Positions 10,901-19,056 of a stretch of DNA of 64,000 nucleotides are shown here, piece after piece (position 1 is the first letter of the stretch; each line of letters opens with the position of its first letter). The stretch comes from Bin80 sp965219915 (GTDB taxonomy: Bacteria; Bacteroidota; Rhodothermia; Rhodothermales; Bin80). Under the pieces are notes generated by a model, which was given only the letters and a program-made list of their open reading frames with translations, searched no databases and was not told the DNA's origin. A program made the translations under genes and the position numbers. The stretch lies in contig OZ244794.1 of the NCBI GenBank assembly GCA_965219915.1, forward strand, positions 682,001 to 746,000, written 5' to 3'.

Positions 10901-11144
10901 CGTCAGTGATGTGCGCAGAGCGTCGCCGAAGCAGCAGGAACATAGCGGCCGGGACAAGTACGGCCAGTACTAGCACTCCGGAGAGCATCCATTCCCCGAG
11001 GTAGGGGCGGAACCACAGGACGGCAAAAAGAAGTAGGCTGCAAGCCGCGATACACATTGCCAGATGCTGTCGCAATGCTCGCCGGCCGAATTGTTTCCGA
11101 ACCTCGGTGATGAGGAATCGGACAGAACGATTCTCCTTGGACAT
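7971..11144 (-). CDS. DUF4175-family membrane protein with long coiled coil
   Basis: 1057 residues from the ATG at 11144 (MSKENRSVRF). This start lies 4 bp after the BatA stop and behind an AAGGCGATAGG sequence; an upstream start at 11192 would overlap the BatA gene. Two or three N-terminal helices (within about 30-75 and 135-155) are followed by beta-rich periplasmic domains, a QGGMQGRQGG linker, then about 450 residues very rich in Glu, Gln, Arg and Leu that should form long helical or coiled-coil structure. The pattern matches the DUF4175 family, often encoded beside BatA/VWA genes. A scaffolding or tethering role for the VWA proteins is inference only. Confidence 0.8.
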   Translation of the reverse strand: MSKENRSVRFLITEVRKQFGRRALRQHLAMCIAACSLLLFAVLWFRPYLGEWMLSGVLVLAVLVPAAMFLLLRRRSAHITDAQVALFIEEHHPNLEDRLNSAVQAPGKADQDVVTALLKDAAQQVRNLAPRSMIGRLRARLWIASSLTIACACLVAGLTKLDRLQLDSPPQTSVRTPYMTVSPGNVEVDQGETVPIIATLRSGERDDILLVHQDPGGEWVRQPMTAGRESGAYLAEISNIQRDVQYYIEAGRYRTDPFKLSVYVFPEVTQIDVTYESPDYANLPVRTQENEGDIEGLKGSRVTVNVRTNDVTESALLSLENGGEIPLSRVGSGQFRGRFDLLGEDRYTVQLLDEQTRENRFPRTYLITPIEDSRPDITLKEPGRDLRANAVQEVLIAADASDDYGINSFDLRYSVNGEPEVSVDLLETENVTETTGEHLLFLEDYALEPGDVITYYVEAADALQSEVSDMYFVEIVPFEQQFTQLANAGGGQGGMQGRQGGLVVSQQDIIAATWRLLREQNEIPDFDEALEALTQAQRNLQANIQERLRTTAFSLELRGSPEQQKVAEYLEAAVTEMDQAIDDLSAGHLREALTPERRALNQLLRADALNTERQVARQQQGSPGGGGASATEERMSELMDLELDITRDKYESAQSAPAAQASAEENDALRRVRDLAQRQQELAEQRPPETEEDRRRFVDRLRRNQEELQQSLEELQQQQSGQRAQNDMNQALRNMEEAQRALRRGDMEEAARRQQQAANSLQSLEDALRLQTRGTDRRALEQLNEDLTELIEQEQELAEDLVEEGDRPSREDLNELEERRSDTLDDLENIMEQAEMLENSNSEAQLAARNLRQEVHRRALQEDMQNSQQALRNGWMPTARRIQEEITEDMEGLKAIQRELRESLPVTEEEALSRALDDLEQLRNELQDLEAQAERMREGDASPAQQARLENQMNRVREAARNLEEGVRGGQRATTGIQNSLTRADHTGVLLDEDSAEAFFNRDVYAPLSQLETQLLQALEAVKLESKLYGSRRGEVPSEYQRLVEKYYESLSRRPSQ

Positions 11145-11148
11145 ATGC

Positions 11149-13092
11149 CTATCGCCTTGTGGCGAGTATAGTTTCAAGTGCAAATACCCCAATCATTGTC
11201 AATAGCACAATTCGCCAGAGTTTTTGTTCTTGCTCAGCCGCCTCCAAAGGTTGTGGCTCAAGCACTGATTCGGTGGATCGACTTGCAAGAGCCGCATATA
11301 CTTCTTCGAAGTCTCTAGCCGAAAGGATGCTTTCCGAGGGGCTGATATTTACCGAGAACGGTTGGGATGTTCCGTTTAGCCTGGCGTCATAATGACCGGG
11401 CAGGTCGGTGTTCTGGAAAGTCCCTGTCCCGGTAGAGTCAAATCCCACTCTGAAGATATCTCCTTCCGGGTTTGCGATTTCCATTTCACTTCCTGGTATA
11501 CCGTTGAAAATAACGGCTTCTCCAATATTAAATTCGCGTCCGGTACTGGATCCAGGGTTTGCGTACTTGGCGATTTCATACAGGAGAGGCAGGAACACCT
11601 CGCTTAGCGGCAGGTCATTCCAGCTGGTGCCAAGACTCGACGTAAAAACAAGAACGCGCCCCTGACCGAGGGATTGTTCTATAAGGAGCGGATCTCCTGT
11701 GTCAAAGGTTGCGAGTACATTTGCGGTGGAATCAGGGGTAACCTCTACATAACGTCGGAACCGGGGTCTGAGGACAGCCCCGGAACTGTGTTGCGCCAGC
11801 GATGAGAAGATTGGATGTTGATTGTCAATTTCCGCGATGATCGCATCAGCACCTTGGCGATCGCGCGCATTTACCGGTCCGACGGCTGTGCCTGCCCCCA
11901 GTAATGATGTCTGTTGCAGGCTTCCCTCGTCAAAGCCCAGAAGGACTGTGCCACCGCTGTTTGCAAAATTCTCAAATACCGAAAAATCGTTATTAGACGC
12001 CAGACCAGTGGTCGTTACGATCAACAGGTCTGCGGCACTTAATCGGGTGGGGCGCGGTCCGGCATCAAACCGGTACATACTTGCGTCCTGGAGATCAAAT
12101 GCGCTTTCAAGGAAGAAGGCATTTCGCATACCGGGACTCCCATCCACCACGAAGATGCCTGAACGTGTTTGAACGCTGTAGGTGAAGTAATGCCGATCAT
12201 CAGACCCGGGAACTGGGTCATTCACATATAGATAACCATGGTAGAGACCAGTACGATCTACGAGTTGCTGGAATGAGGGTGCAGTTCCGCTATAGTTGGC
12301 AACATTTTCTTCGTCAATACTCAGTGTTACAGCTCCGGCTATTGGCATGCGGGCGTTGAATCGAACGGATACCAGATCCCCGCGGCGTTGCTGGCTGAGT
12401 TCAAAATTTTCGAAGAACTTGTTTTCTGGAACCTGGTCCCCCACTTTGATAGGTTCGACAGTGATATCCTCTGGCAATTGAAGGTTTTCTAGTGCCGGAC
12501 TGAATGCCGATTGCTGGAAATCAGAAATCAATACGATTTTACGATGCTCGAATCGGGCGTTTTGGAGGATGTCTACACCGAGACGCAGTGCAGGGTAAAG
12601 ATCAGTCGTGCGGTAGCTGGGGGATTGTGCACGAAGGGCAGCTTCGTGCACGGATACATCACGTCCCAGGGCCGTTAACTGCTCAGCGGCATCACTGAAG
12701 GTTACCAGAGCCCACTCATCTCCCCTTTCCAGTTCTGCGCGAGCAAGCTGTATTCCTTCTTCAAATCTGGAATCGTGCTGCATACTGTAGGATGCATCCA
12801 TCAGAATGACGACAGACTCGCGTTCGGTTTCCAGGAGGAACGGCAGTTCTTCGGGGGGAATGAACGGGCGTGCAAACAGGAGTGCCAGCAGTACCAGTGC
12901 AGCTGCTCTAAGCAGCATTAACAGGATATCCTGCAGCTGTCGCCGGCGAACCCGCTGAATGGGCGTGGCTTCCAGAAACATATGTGTACTGAAGGGTACT
13001 TCACGGGCTCGCAGCCTTCTCACAAGATGCAACAATACCGGCACTAGAGCAGTGAGTCCCGCGGCCAGAAAAAGAGGAGTTATGAAGGACAC
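11149..13092 (-). CDS. BatA-like membrane protein with VWA domain
   Basis: 647 residues. It opens with the double-membrane-span BatA domain (PLFLAAGLTALVPVLLHL, then a second helix at about 54-75). A VWA domain follows with MIDAS residues D99-A-S101-Y-S103, a beta-rich region, and a last helix near 627-643. BatA proteins were named for aerotolerance in Bacteroides; they are inner-membrane proteins facing the periplasm and bind divalent metal through the VWA fold. The gene begins 12 bp after the DUF58 stop. Family call is firm, function is not. Confidence 0.88.
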   Translation of the reverse strand: MSFITPLFLAAGLTALVPVLLHLVRRLRAREVPFSTHMFLEATPIQRVRRRQLQDILLMLLRAAALVLLALLFARPFIPPEELPFLLETERESVVILMDASYSMQHDSRFEEGIQLARAELERGDEWALVTFSDAAEQLTALGRDVSVHEAALRAQSPSYRTTDLYPALRLGVDILQNARFEHRKIVLISDFQQSAFSPALENLQLPEDITVEPIKVGDQVPENKFFENFELSQQRRGDLVSVRFNARMPIAGAVTLSIDEENVANYSGTAPSFQQLVDRTGLYHGYLYVNDPVPGSDDRHYFTYSVQTRSGIFVVDGSPGMRNAFFLESAFDLQDASMYRFDAGPRPTRLSAADLLIVTTTGLASNNDFSVFENFANSGGTVLLGFDEGSLQQTSLLGAGTAVGPVNARDRQGADAIIAEIDNQHPIFSSLAQHSSGAVLRPRFRRYVEVTPDSTANVLATFDTGDPLLIEQSLGQGRVLVFTSSLGTSWNDLPLSEVFLPLLYEIAKYANPGSSTGREFNIGEAVIFNGIPGSEMEIANPEGDIFRVGFDSTGTGTFQNTDLPGHYDARLNGTSQPFSVNISPSESILSARDFEEVYAALASRSTESVLEPQPLEAAEQEQKLWRIVLLTMIGVFALETILATRR

Positions 13093-13104
13093 GGCCGTTT
13101 AGGT

Positions 13105-14004
13105 TCAGGCTCTGCGCCGTGCGCGGGCGGAGAGGTAATGAAAGAGTGCAGTATCCAGAGGTGCGTCGGTCTGAAGCACAGCAAAGTCTGCCTGGAGCAG
13201 TCCGCAGGTACGACGTATGCGATTCTGATGTGCCTGAAAATTCTCCTGATACCGGGTCCTTGCTGTCTTGGCATCAATCAGCATCTTGGCATCTGACTCA
13301 ATATCCAAAAGTTCCACAACATCCTTGAAGTCAAAATTGATTTCTTGCGGGTCCAGCACCTGAAAAACCAGTACGTTGTGACCGGTAAAATGAAAATGTC
13401 GTAGTGCGCGCTCAACGGTTTCGATATCCGTAAAAAGATCGCTGATCAGTATAACGAACCCGCGTTTACGGTGGCGCTCGGCGACCGCATGGAGCGAGCG
13501 TTCCAGGTCAGTGGCGGCTTCCGGCTCTGCATCTTCCAATGAGCGAAGCAGCAGGTGCAAGTGCGCACGACTGGATCGCGGAGGCAAATGTTTTCGGATT
13601 TGTGTGTCGAACAGGGTCAGACCGCAGGCATCCCTTTGACGATTGGCGAGCCATGCAATGGTTGCGGCGAGAAATCGACCGTAGTTGAGTTTGCTCTGTC
13701 CGCCGGAGGAATAATCCATTGAGCGACTCATATCCAGAAGGATATGCAGGCGGGTATTGGTTTCGCCTTCAAATTCTCGTACAAAGTAGCGATCTGTTCG
13801 TGCAAACACTTTCCAATCCACCCGCCGTATATCATCACCGTACACATATGGACGGTACTCCATAAAATCAACACTGAACCCCTTGAAGGGGCTTCGATGG
13901 AGTCCGGCGAGAAAGCCCTCGACCACAGAGCGGGCCAAGAGTTCCAGCGACGAGAGCCGGGCCAATACATCGGGGTCAATAAAGCGTGTCGCAGCTTGTG
14001 CCAT
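13105..14004 (-). CDS. DUF58 domain protein (VWA-like)
   Basis: 299 residues, usual length for the family. The DUF58 signature is clear at about 48-70 (YRPYVYGDDIRRVDWKVFAR), followed by a VWA-type MIDAS motif D91-M-S93-R-S95. No membrane segment is seen, so it is probably cytosolic. DUF58 proteins normally partner a MoxR AAA+ ATPase encoded directly upstream; here the upstream gene is a beta-propeller and no MoxR gene occurs anywhere in the window. It starts 4 bp after the propeller stop, so the two are very likely cotranscribed. Confidence 0.9.
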   Translation of the reverse strand: MAQAATRFIDPDVLARLSSLELLARSVVEGFLAGLHRSPFKGFSVDFMEYRPYVYGDDIRRVDWKVFARTDRYFVREFEGETNTRLHILLDMSRSMDYSSGGQSKLNYGRFLAATIAWLANRQRDACGLTLFDTQIRKHLPPRSSRAHLHLLLRSLEDAEPEAATDLERSLHAVAERHRKRGFVILISDLFTDIETVERALRHFHFTGHNVLVFQVLDPQEINFDFKDVVELLDIESDAKMLIDAKTARTRYQENFQAHQNRIRRTCGLLQADFAVLQTDAPLDTALFHYLSARARRRA

Positions 14005-14008
14005 GCAG

Positions 14009-15040
14009 TCAGTCGTTCATATTCCAGAAGGCGATACCCCCTGTTTGTTGTCCTGCCTGTAGTGAAGCTATACGGGTTGCAGTGGTCAGGTTGATTACAT
14101 CAACTGCGCCAGGTGTAGCTCCAATTCCTTCCGAGGTAACAAATGCGTATTGATTGTCGGGAGCAATTATCACGCCATGTGTTACTGGCTGAGAGCTCGG
14201 AACCCGGGCTCGTTCGGCGCCCGTTGACAGATCAATTATACTGACGGCTTGCGCGCCCTTCAGTGTGGCAACCAGCGTTTTTCCGTCCGGGGAAACAGCA
14301 AGATTGTATGGAGCTCCTGGAGTGTTTAGACGCTCTGCTATTTCTCCTGCTTCCATATCAACGATCAAAATTTGATCTGCACCATTGGCCGCTACGTATG
14401 CCAGAGGTTCTTCGGGATGGATTGATACCCAAGTCGGTTTGACTCCTCCTCCAAGCGGAATGTCGCGAATGACATTCAGATTCAGCGCATCCAGTTCAAA
14501 GAGCGAATTGTTCATCATTGCCACAGAGTAATGTCGTCTACCATCGGGGCCGAACGCTGAACCATGAGGCATGATGCCTGTGGTAATCCGGCCTACCTCC
14601 AACATGGCGTCTGGGTCAACCACAGAAATTGAACTGGGCTCCGGGTTCCCGTGTAGGTTAAAATTGGCTATGTACAACAGGCCTGTCTGCGATGAAACGG
14701 CCATGGAAGCGGGAAACATTCCCAGCGTCACCGTTCCAGTCGGGCGGTTATCGGTGGTTGAATAGCGTACAACTTTACCGAAGGGTTGTCCATGTGCGAT
14801 GGATACGAACCAGTGTTTACCATCCAAGTCGACGGCGAGTCCATGGGGGCCTTCAATTTCGGTATGGATATTGCCGACAGTGACCGTTTCGAGGACGGAA
14901 AGTTCTTCGCCGTCAAACTCAATGAGCATGACAGTATCGTCGGACTCATTAGCCACATACATCGTGTACGTCTGTGAGAACACCACTGCTGTATCTCCGA
15001 GCAGTGTGGTAAGCACAACAATTGCGAGCGTGCGCATCAT
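14009..15040 (-). CDS. Secreted YVTN/YncE-like beta-propeller protein
   Basis: 343 residues from the ATG at 15040. That start places a signal peptide (MMRTLAIVVLTTLLGDTAVVFSQ) at the N terminus; an upstream in-frame start at 15127 adds 29 non-signal residues. Repeats of the form YVANxxDxxVxxI, GPHGLAVD and PYNLAVSPDGKTL mark seven-bladed YVTN propellers, which usually act as periplasmic binding or interaction platforms. It is the first gene of the minus-strand cluster that continues into DUF58 and BatA genes with 4-12 bp spacing. Its inclusion in a Bat-like operon is unusual. Confidence 0.82.
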   Translation of the reverse strand: MMRTLAIVVLTTLLGDTAVVFSQTYTMYVANESDDTVMLIEFDGEELSVLETVTVGNIHTEIEGPHGLAVDLDGKHWFVSIAHGQPFGKVVRYSTTDNRPTGTVTLGMFPASMAVSSQTGLLYIANFNLHGNPEPSSISVVDPDAMLEVGRITTGIMPHGSAFGPDGRRHYSVAMMNNSLFELDALNLNVIRDIPLGGGVKPTWVSIHPEEPLAYVAANGADQILIVDMEAGEIAERLNTPGAPYNLAVSPDGKTLVATLKGAQAVSIIDLSTGAERARVPSSQPVTHGVIIAPDNQYAFVTSEGIGATPGAVDVINLTTATRIASLQAGQQTGGIAFWNMND

Positions 15041-15438
15041 GGCCGGCAGTATGGGGCTAATTTTGGCTGGTGAGTGATTGAATGCAGATTTAGTTGATCG
15101 GTGATGTCTCCGGAGTACGCGTTGCAATCCATGGCGGGAAACTTACTGAGAGAGGGCATTCTCGTTCCGGTCGGCGGCACTTGATGTAAGAGCACGTTGC
15201 TTCATGTGATCTCAACAATCTCAGATGCAGGTCATTTTGCACAATAGTCCTTCTTGTCTCACGAGTAAGGTTGAATGCTCGGAAGAGGATTACCAAGGTA
15301 CAGGCATTACCATGTGCGTAGTGACCCGCTCGGGACAGGCAGCCTCCGTCAATTGCGTATTCAGATGAAATTGCCCTAAATTCATGTCTCCAGACCATCT
15401 GAGAGATTACTCTATAAAACAGTTTGCAAAAGGCCAGG

Positions 15439-16128
15439 ATGACAGATATATCGCAAAAGCATAGCGGTTTGCAGCTACATGATCCAGGGCATGTTTTCTT
15501 TTTCCACCCCTGCGGGCTTGACGACCTCGATAGTGCAGCCACAGATGGATTAACCGAACCATTCCTGTTGGGAAATTTGATCATTGCTCAGCGGCTGGGA
15601 ACTGCGGCCATTCTTGTTATTGATGCCCACGCGGTTGGTGACTTGCGGTCGGTAGGATCCGTATACTTGGCGAGTATAGTGCCACCGGAAGCAATTTTGA
15701 ACGCGGCTCCATACGCACCGCCATGTGAGGTATTAGCGGCGGGTGGTATCGTTCGACACCAAGATACAGATGAGGTGCTATGTATCAAGCGCGAGGGATT
15801 GCTGGATCTACCGAAAGGTAAACTTGAGGCAAATGAATCCATCTCGGAATGCGCAATGCGGGAGGTACGGGAAGAGACCGGAATTGCCGACTTGTGTCAG
15901 GGAAGATTACTGGGTACCACGGTGCACGGATATCATCGTGCTGGTCGATTCAAGATAAAAGCTACCTATTGGTATGCTTTTACCTCCAGTTCAACTGAGT
16001 TTGTACCTGCAGAAGAGGAGGCGATCAGTGCCGTTTACTGGGTGCCTGAGGACCAGGCAGCGAGAAGGCTGGGCTATGCAACCTTACGTGAGCTATTGAT
16101 CAAAATTCGATCAATCACACACGAGTAG
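15439..16128 (+). CDS. Nudix hydrolase with N-terminal extension
   Basis: 229 residues from the ATG at 15439, which has an AAAGGCCAGG sequence in front; a TTG at 15424 is the only earlier start. The C-terminal half contains a complete Nudix box, GKLEANESISECAMREV followed by REETGI, which binds the divalent metal and the diphosphate of nucleoside-diphosphate-X substrates. About 100 residues of unassigned sequence come first. Bacteroidota have similar Nudix proteins with N-terminal extensions, but the substrate cannot be read from the sequence. The 3' end overlaps the convergent RNase D gene by 14 bp. Confidence 0.85.
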   Translation: MTDISQKHSGLQLHDPGHVFFFHPCGLDDLDSAATDGLTEPFLLGNLIIAQRLGTAAILVIDAHAVGDLRSVGSVYLASIVPPEAILNAAPYAPPCEVLAAGGIVRHQDTDEVLCIKREGLLDLPKGKLEANESISECAMREVREETGIADLCQGRLLGTTVHGYHRAGRFKIKATYWYAFTSSSTEFVPAEEEAISAVYWVPEDQAARRLGYATLRELLIKIRSITHE

Positions 16129-17260
16129 GGCGAACCCTGAGCACGCCATCAGTTATATCCACTGAGGACTCACCTTGCAGGATTCGTAGCAGGTCCTTGC
16201 CCGCCACTTCCCACCTCCAGCCACTGAGTAGTGGGATATCCCTTTTATCAGGATTCTGGATCAGTTGTTGTAGTGTCTTGGACGTTGCAATCAACTCTGC
16301 ATCTATTTTGTACTCAACAGCGCGGCGACCAACCACAGCCTGTAAAAGTCGAAACTGGGGCTGTTTCTTGTCTGGGAACGGGTGAGTCATGACAGCTTCG
16401 GGACACGCGGGGGTTGGCGTGTCAAGTGCCTTGGCGACCACATTGGCCACCTGGGGTATATAACGGTGGGGCAGCGACGAACAGGCGTTCCGTACGGCGC
16501 CTGGTGTTTTATTTCGACCTTTAGCCAAACGGATAATTTCTTTATCATCCAACAGCTTTTTGAGGGGAGTTCTGGTCCTCAGGGCGGTATCAAATCGCCA
16601 GGTTACAACTGCGGCGACCACTGCACGCTGCTGTGGCTTAAAACCATAGGTACTTGGTGATCTCAGGACACGTTCAGTAGGCGATGGTTCCTGGTAGTGA
16701 CTCGGATCGTCAAAACGAGTCATCTCCTCTTCTATCCATGCAATGCGACCGCTATTATGTGCCCTGGAAAGGAGTGCTTTTCGAATCCGATGCAAGTACA
16801 AAACATCCCCCTCCGCATACCTTACTTGTGCTGCTGACAATGGTCGCCGGCGCCAGTTCGATTGCTGTTGTTTTTTTGAGATATTAATGCCGCAAATGTG
16901 GGCAACCAGCGCAGACAATGAGTTCCCGGAACTTACACCAAGAAGACGGGCCGCAATTCTTGTGTCAAAAATATTCGTTGGGGTGGCTCCCGACGCTCTT
17001 GATAAAAGCACAAGGTCTGGTGCTGCGTCGTGCAGTATCTTGACGATATCCTGTCGCTCCAGAACCGAACTGAGCCTATTCAGATCATCAAAAGCCAGCG
17101 CATCAATTAAGTGAACTTCCCCAGTGCTGAGTCCAACCTGCACGACGGCCAGTGTGAACTCCGGTTGTTTGATGGCAACATATTCGGTGTCCAGGGCGAT
17201 GCAGGAATCTTTCTCCATCTTAGAACACAGCTGCGACAGAGCTCGAGGTGTGTCAATCAT
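16115..17260 (-). CDS. rnd: Ribonuclease D
   Basis: 381 residues. The DEDDy exonuclease motifs are present: ExoI as ALDTEYV (D24, E26), ExoII as LHDAAPDLVLL, and ExoIII as YAEGDVLYL with the diagnostic Tyr and Asp. A helical HRDC-like domain follows (about 205-280), then a second partial one. The enzyme trims 3' ends of tRNA and other structured RNA precursors in the cytosol. It is a single gene, convergent with the Nudix gene and separated from fdxA by about 118 bp. Confidence 0.9.
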   Translation of the reverse strand: MIDTPRALSQLCSKMEKDSCIALDTEYVAIKQPEFTLAVVQVGLSTGEVHLIDALAFDDLNRLSSVLERQDIVKILHDAAPDLVLLSRASGATPTNIFDTRIAARLLGVSSGNSLSALVAHICGINISKKQQQSNWRRRPLSAAQVRYAEGDVLYLHRIRKALLSRAHNSGRIAWIEEEMTRFDDPSHYQEPSPTERVLRSPSTYGFKPQQRAVVAAVVTWRFDTALRTRTPLKKLLDDKEIIRLAKGRNKTPGAVRNACSSLPHRYIPQVANVVAKALDTPTPACPEAVMTHPFPDKKQPQFRLLQAVVGRRAVEYKIDAELIATSKTLQQLIQNPDKRDIPLLSGWRWEVAGKDLLRILQGESSVDITDGVLRVRPTRV

Positions 17261-17356
17261 GATATCGGAGCAGACGGATATTCGGCGAGTTCAAGCGTGG
17301 ATAGGCCAAATTCTTTCTTGTCAAATATTGATTTGGTACGTAAATTGCCAAACTAC

Positions 17357-17376
17357 TGAGGAAAAGTGAGGAAAAG
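17357..17376 (+). promoter_or_regulatory. Tandemly duplicated ribosome-binding site
   Basis: The 10-mer TGAGGAAAAG occurs twice back to back, the second copy ending 2 bases before the fdxA ATG. Each contains a purine-rich Shine-Dalgarno-like core. The second is close to the start codon and the first is a likely standby site. Confidence 0.6.
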
Positions 17377-17378
17377 CT

Positions 17379-17723
17379 ATGCCATACATTGTCGCTGAAC
17401 CGTGTATCAACTGCAAACACACTGATTGTGTTGAAGTGTGTCCCGTGGACTGTTTTTATGAAGGTCCGAATTTCATGGTCATCCATCCAGATGAATGTAT
17501 AGATTGCAATGCATGTGTTCCTGTGTGTCCGGTTGAGGCGATCTTCCCGGATGATGAGCTTCCAGAGGAATGGCAGCACTACGAGGAGTGGAATCTATAC
17601 CTGGCTGAAAAATGGCAGGAACAGGGCTACAACATAGTAGAGCGCACGGAGCCACTGCCTGATGCCGAGGAATGGAAATCCAAGGAAAAGTCCGAGGAGG
17701 ATATCCTTGAGTGGGACGTTTAG
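17379..17723 (+). CDS. fdxA: 7Fe ferredoxin (3Fe-4S/4Fe-4S)
   Basis: 114 residues, a close match in length and pattern to Azotobacter-type ferredoxin I. Cysteines at 9, 12, 17, 21 and 25 and at 40, 43, 46 and 50 reproduce the CxxCxxxxCxxxCPxxC plus CIDCNACVPVCP arrangement, in which one cluster is 3Fe-4S and the other 4Fe-4S. It is a cytosolic low-potential electron carrier. Its stop overlaps the last 4 bp of the convergent ahcY gene. Confidence 0.93.
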   Translation: MPYIVAEPCINCKHTDCVEVCPVDCFYEGPNFMVIHPDECIDCNACVPVCPVEAIFPDDELPEEWQHYEEWNLYLAEKWQEQGYNIVERTEPLPDAEEWKSKEKSEEDILEWDV

Positions 17724-18997
17724 GTTCCGGCTGAATAGTCTGTTGCGTAAGCTTCCTGTTCAGGTGTGAGCTTATCAATTGAGAGGCCCATTGTACTCAG
17801 CTTTAAGCGGGCGATCCGTTCATCTATGGAGGTGGGCAGATCTATAACCGTGTTCGGCAGTACTGTGCCGTTCTCCTTGGACTGAATGAGGCTCAGATGG
17901 GTCATAAATTGATTTGCAAAACTCATATCCATTACCTCTGAGGGATGACCTTCAGCTGCGGCAAGATTAACCAGTCGTCCATCAGCAAGCACGTAGATTC
18001 TGTTGCCGTTCGCGCCGGTATACTCTCGATTATTTGGGCGGATATCCCGCGTTTTTGTTGATATCTCAGCTAACTCGATCAAGTTCAACTCTACATCGTA
18101 GTGTCCAGTGTTGCACACGATCGCTCCGTCCTTCATGGATGCAAAATGTTTACCGCGGATCACATCCTTCATTCCTGTGGCGGTAACAAATATATCTCCA
18201 ATGCGTGCAGCTTCATCCATGGGCATCACAAGCATTCCATCCAGTGTAGCTTTGAGTGCTGATGCAGGCCGTACTTCCGTCACAATCACATTAGCTCCCA
18301 TCCCGCGTCCACGAGTCGCAACGCCGCGACCACAGTGACCATAGCCAGCAACCACCAGGTTTTTCCCGGCTAACAGCACGCCACTTGCACGCAGGATGCC
18401 ATCGAGCGTAGATTGTCCAGTGCCATAGACATTGTCGAAGTCCCACTTGGTTTCGGTATCGTTCACGGCATAAACGGGATAGAGCAGCTTCCCATCTCTC
18501 GCCATGGCCCGCAACCGCTGTACGCCGGTTGTGGTCTCTTCACTGCCACCGATAATGTGTTGTGCCAGATGCGGGAAACGTTTATGGATCGTAAAGATCA
18601 GGTCAGCTCCGTCGTCCAGTGTAGTGTCCGGTGCTTCGTCAATCGTTCGGTCAATGCTCCAGTAGAATTCTTCTACATTCTGTCCGTACCAGGCATAGAT
18701 TTCGATCCCGCCGCATGCGAGCGCTGCGGCAACTTCGTCATTGGTGGACAGAGGATTGCAGCCGCTCCAGGATACTTTCGCTCCGCATGCGACCAGGGTT
18801 TCAATCAGAACGGCGGTTTCTTTGGTCACGTGCAAACAGCCGGTGACCTTGTAGCCCGCAAATGGTTTGGATTGAGCATATTCTTTGCGCAATCGCATGA
18901 GCACGGGCATTCGACTTTCGGCCCATTCAATGCGCATTCGGCCCTTATCCGCCAGGCTTAGATCGCGAACTTTGTATTGTCCCTCTACGTGATTCAT
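17720..18997 (-). CDS. ahcY: Adenosylhomocysteinase
   Basis: 425 residues, the shorter class of the family. The NAD-binding glycine motif GYGHCGRGVATRGRGMGA is intact, as is the catalytic-region motif NTGHYDVELNL. The enzyme reversibly splits S-adenosylhomocysteine into adenosine and homocysteine and so removes the product of SAM-dependent methylation. It lies on the same strand as metK, with the large protease gene in between, so the two SAM-cycle genes may share transcripts. Confidence 0.95.
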   Translation of the reverse strand: MNHVEGQYKVRDLSLADKGRMRIEWAESRMPVLMRLRKEYAQSKPFAGYKVTGCLHVTKETAVLIETLVACGAKVSWSGCNPLSTNDEVAAALACGGIEIYAWYGQNVEEFYWSIDRTIDEAPDTTLDDGADLIFTIHKRFPHLAQHIIGGSEETTTGVQRLRAMARDGKLLYPVYAVNDTETKWDFDNVYGTGQSTLDGILRASGVLLAGKNLVVAGYGHCGRGVATRGRGMGANVIVTEVRPASALKATLDGMLVMPMDEAARIGDIFVTATGMKDVIRGKHFASMKDGAIVCNTGHYDVELNLIELAEISTKTRDIRPNNREYTGANGNRIYVLADGRLVNLAAAEGHPSEVMDMSFANQFMTHLSLIQSKENGTVLPNTVIDLPTSIDERIARLKLSTMGLSIDKLTPEQEAYATDYSAGT

Positions 18998-19056
18998 TGG
19001 TTGATAAACTTGACTAATGCGGAACGCTCAAACCCGTATGATCCCTACTCGTTCGT

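Noticed and set aside
15090..15584. Minus-strand frame of 164 codons
   Set aside because: Overlaps the Nudix start and propeller 5' region on the other strand; Cys-rich random-looking sequence.
18413..18961. Plus-strand frame of 182 codons
   Set aside because: Antisense shadow of ahcY.
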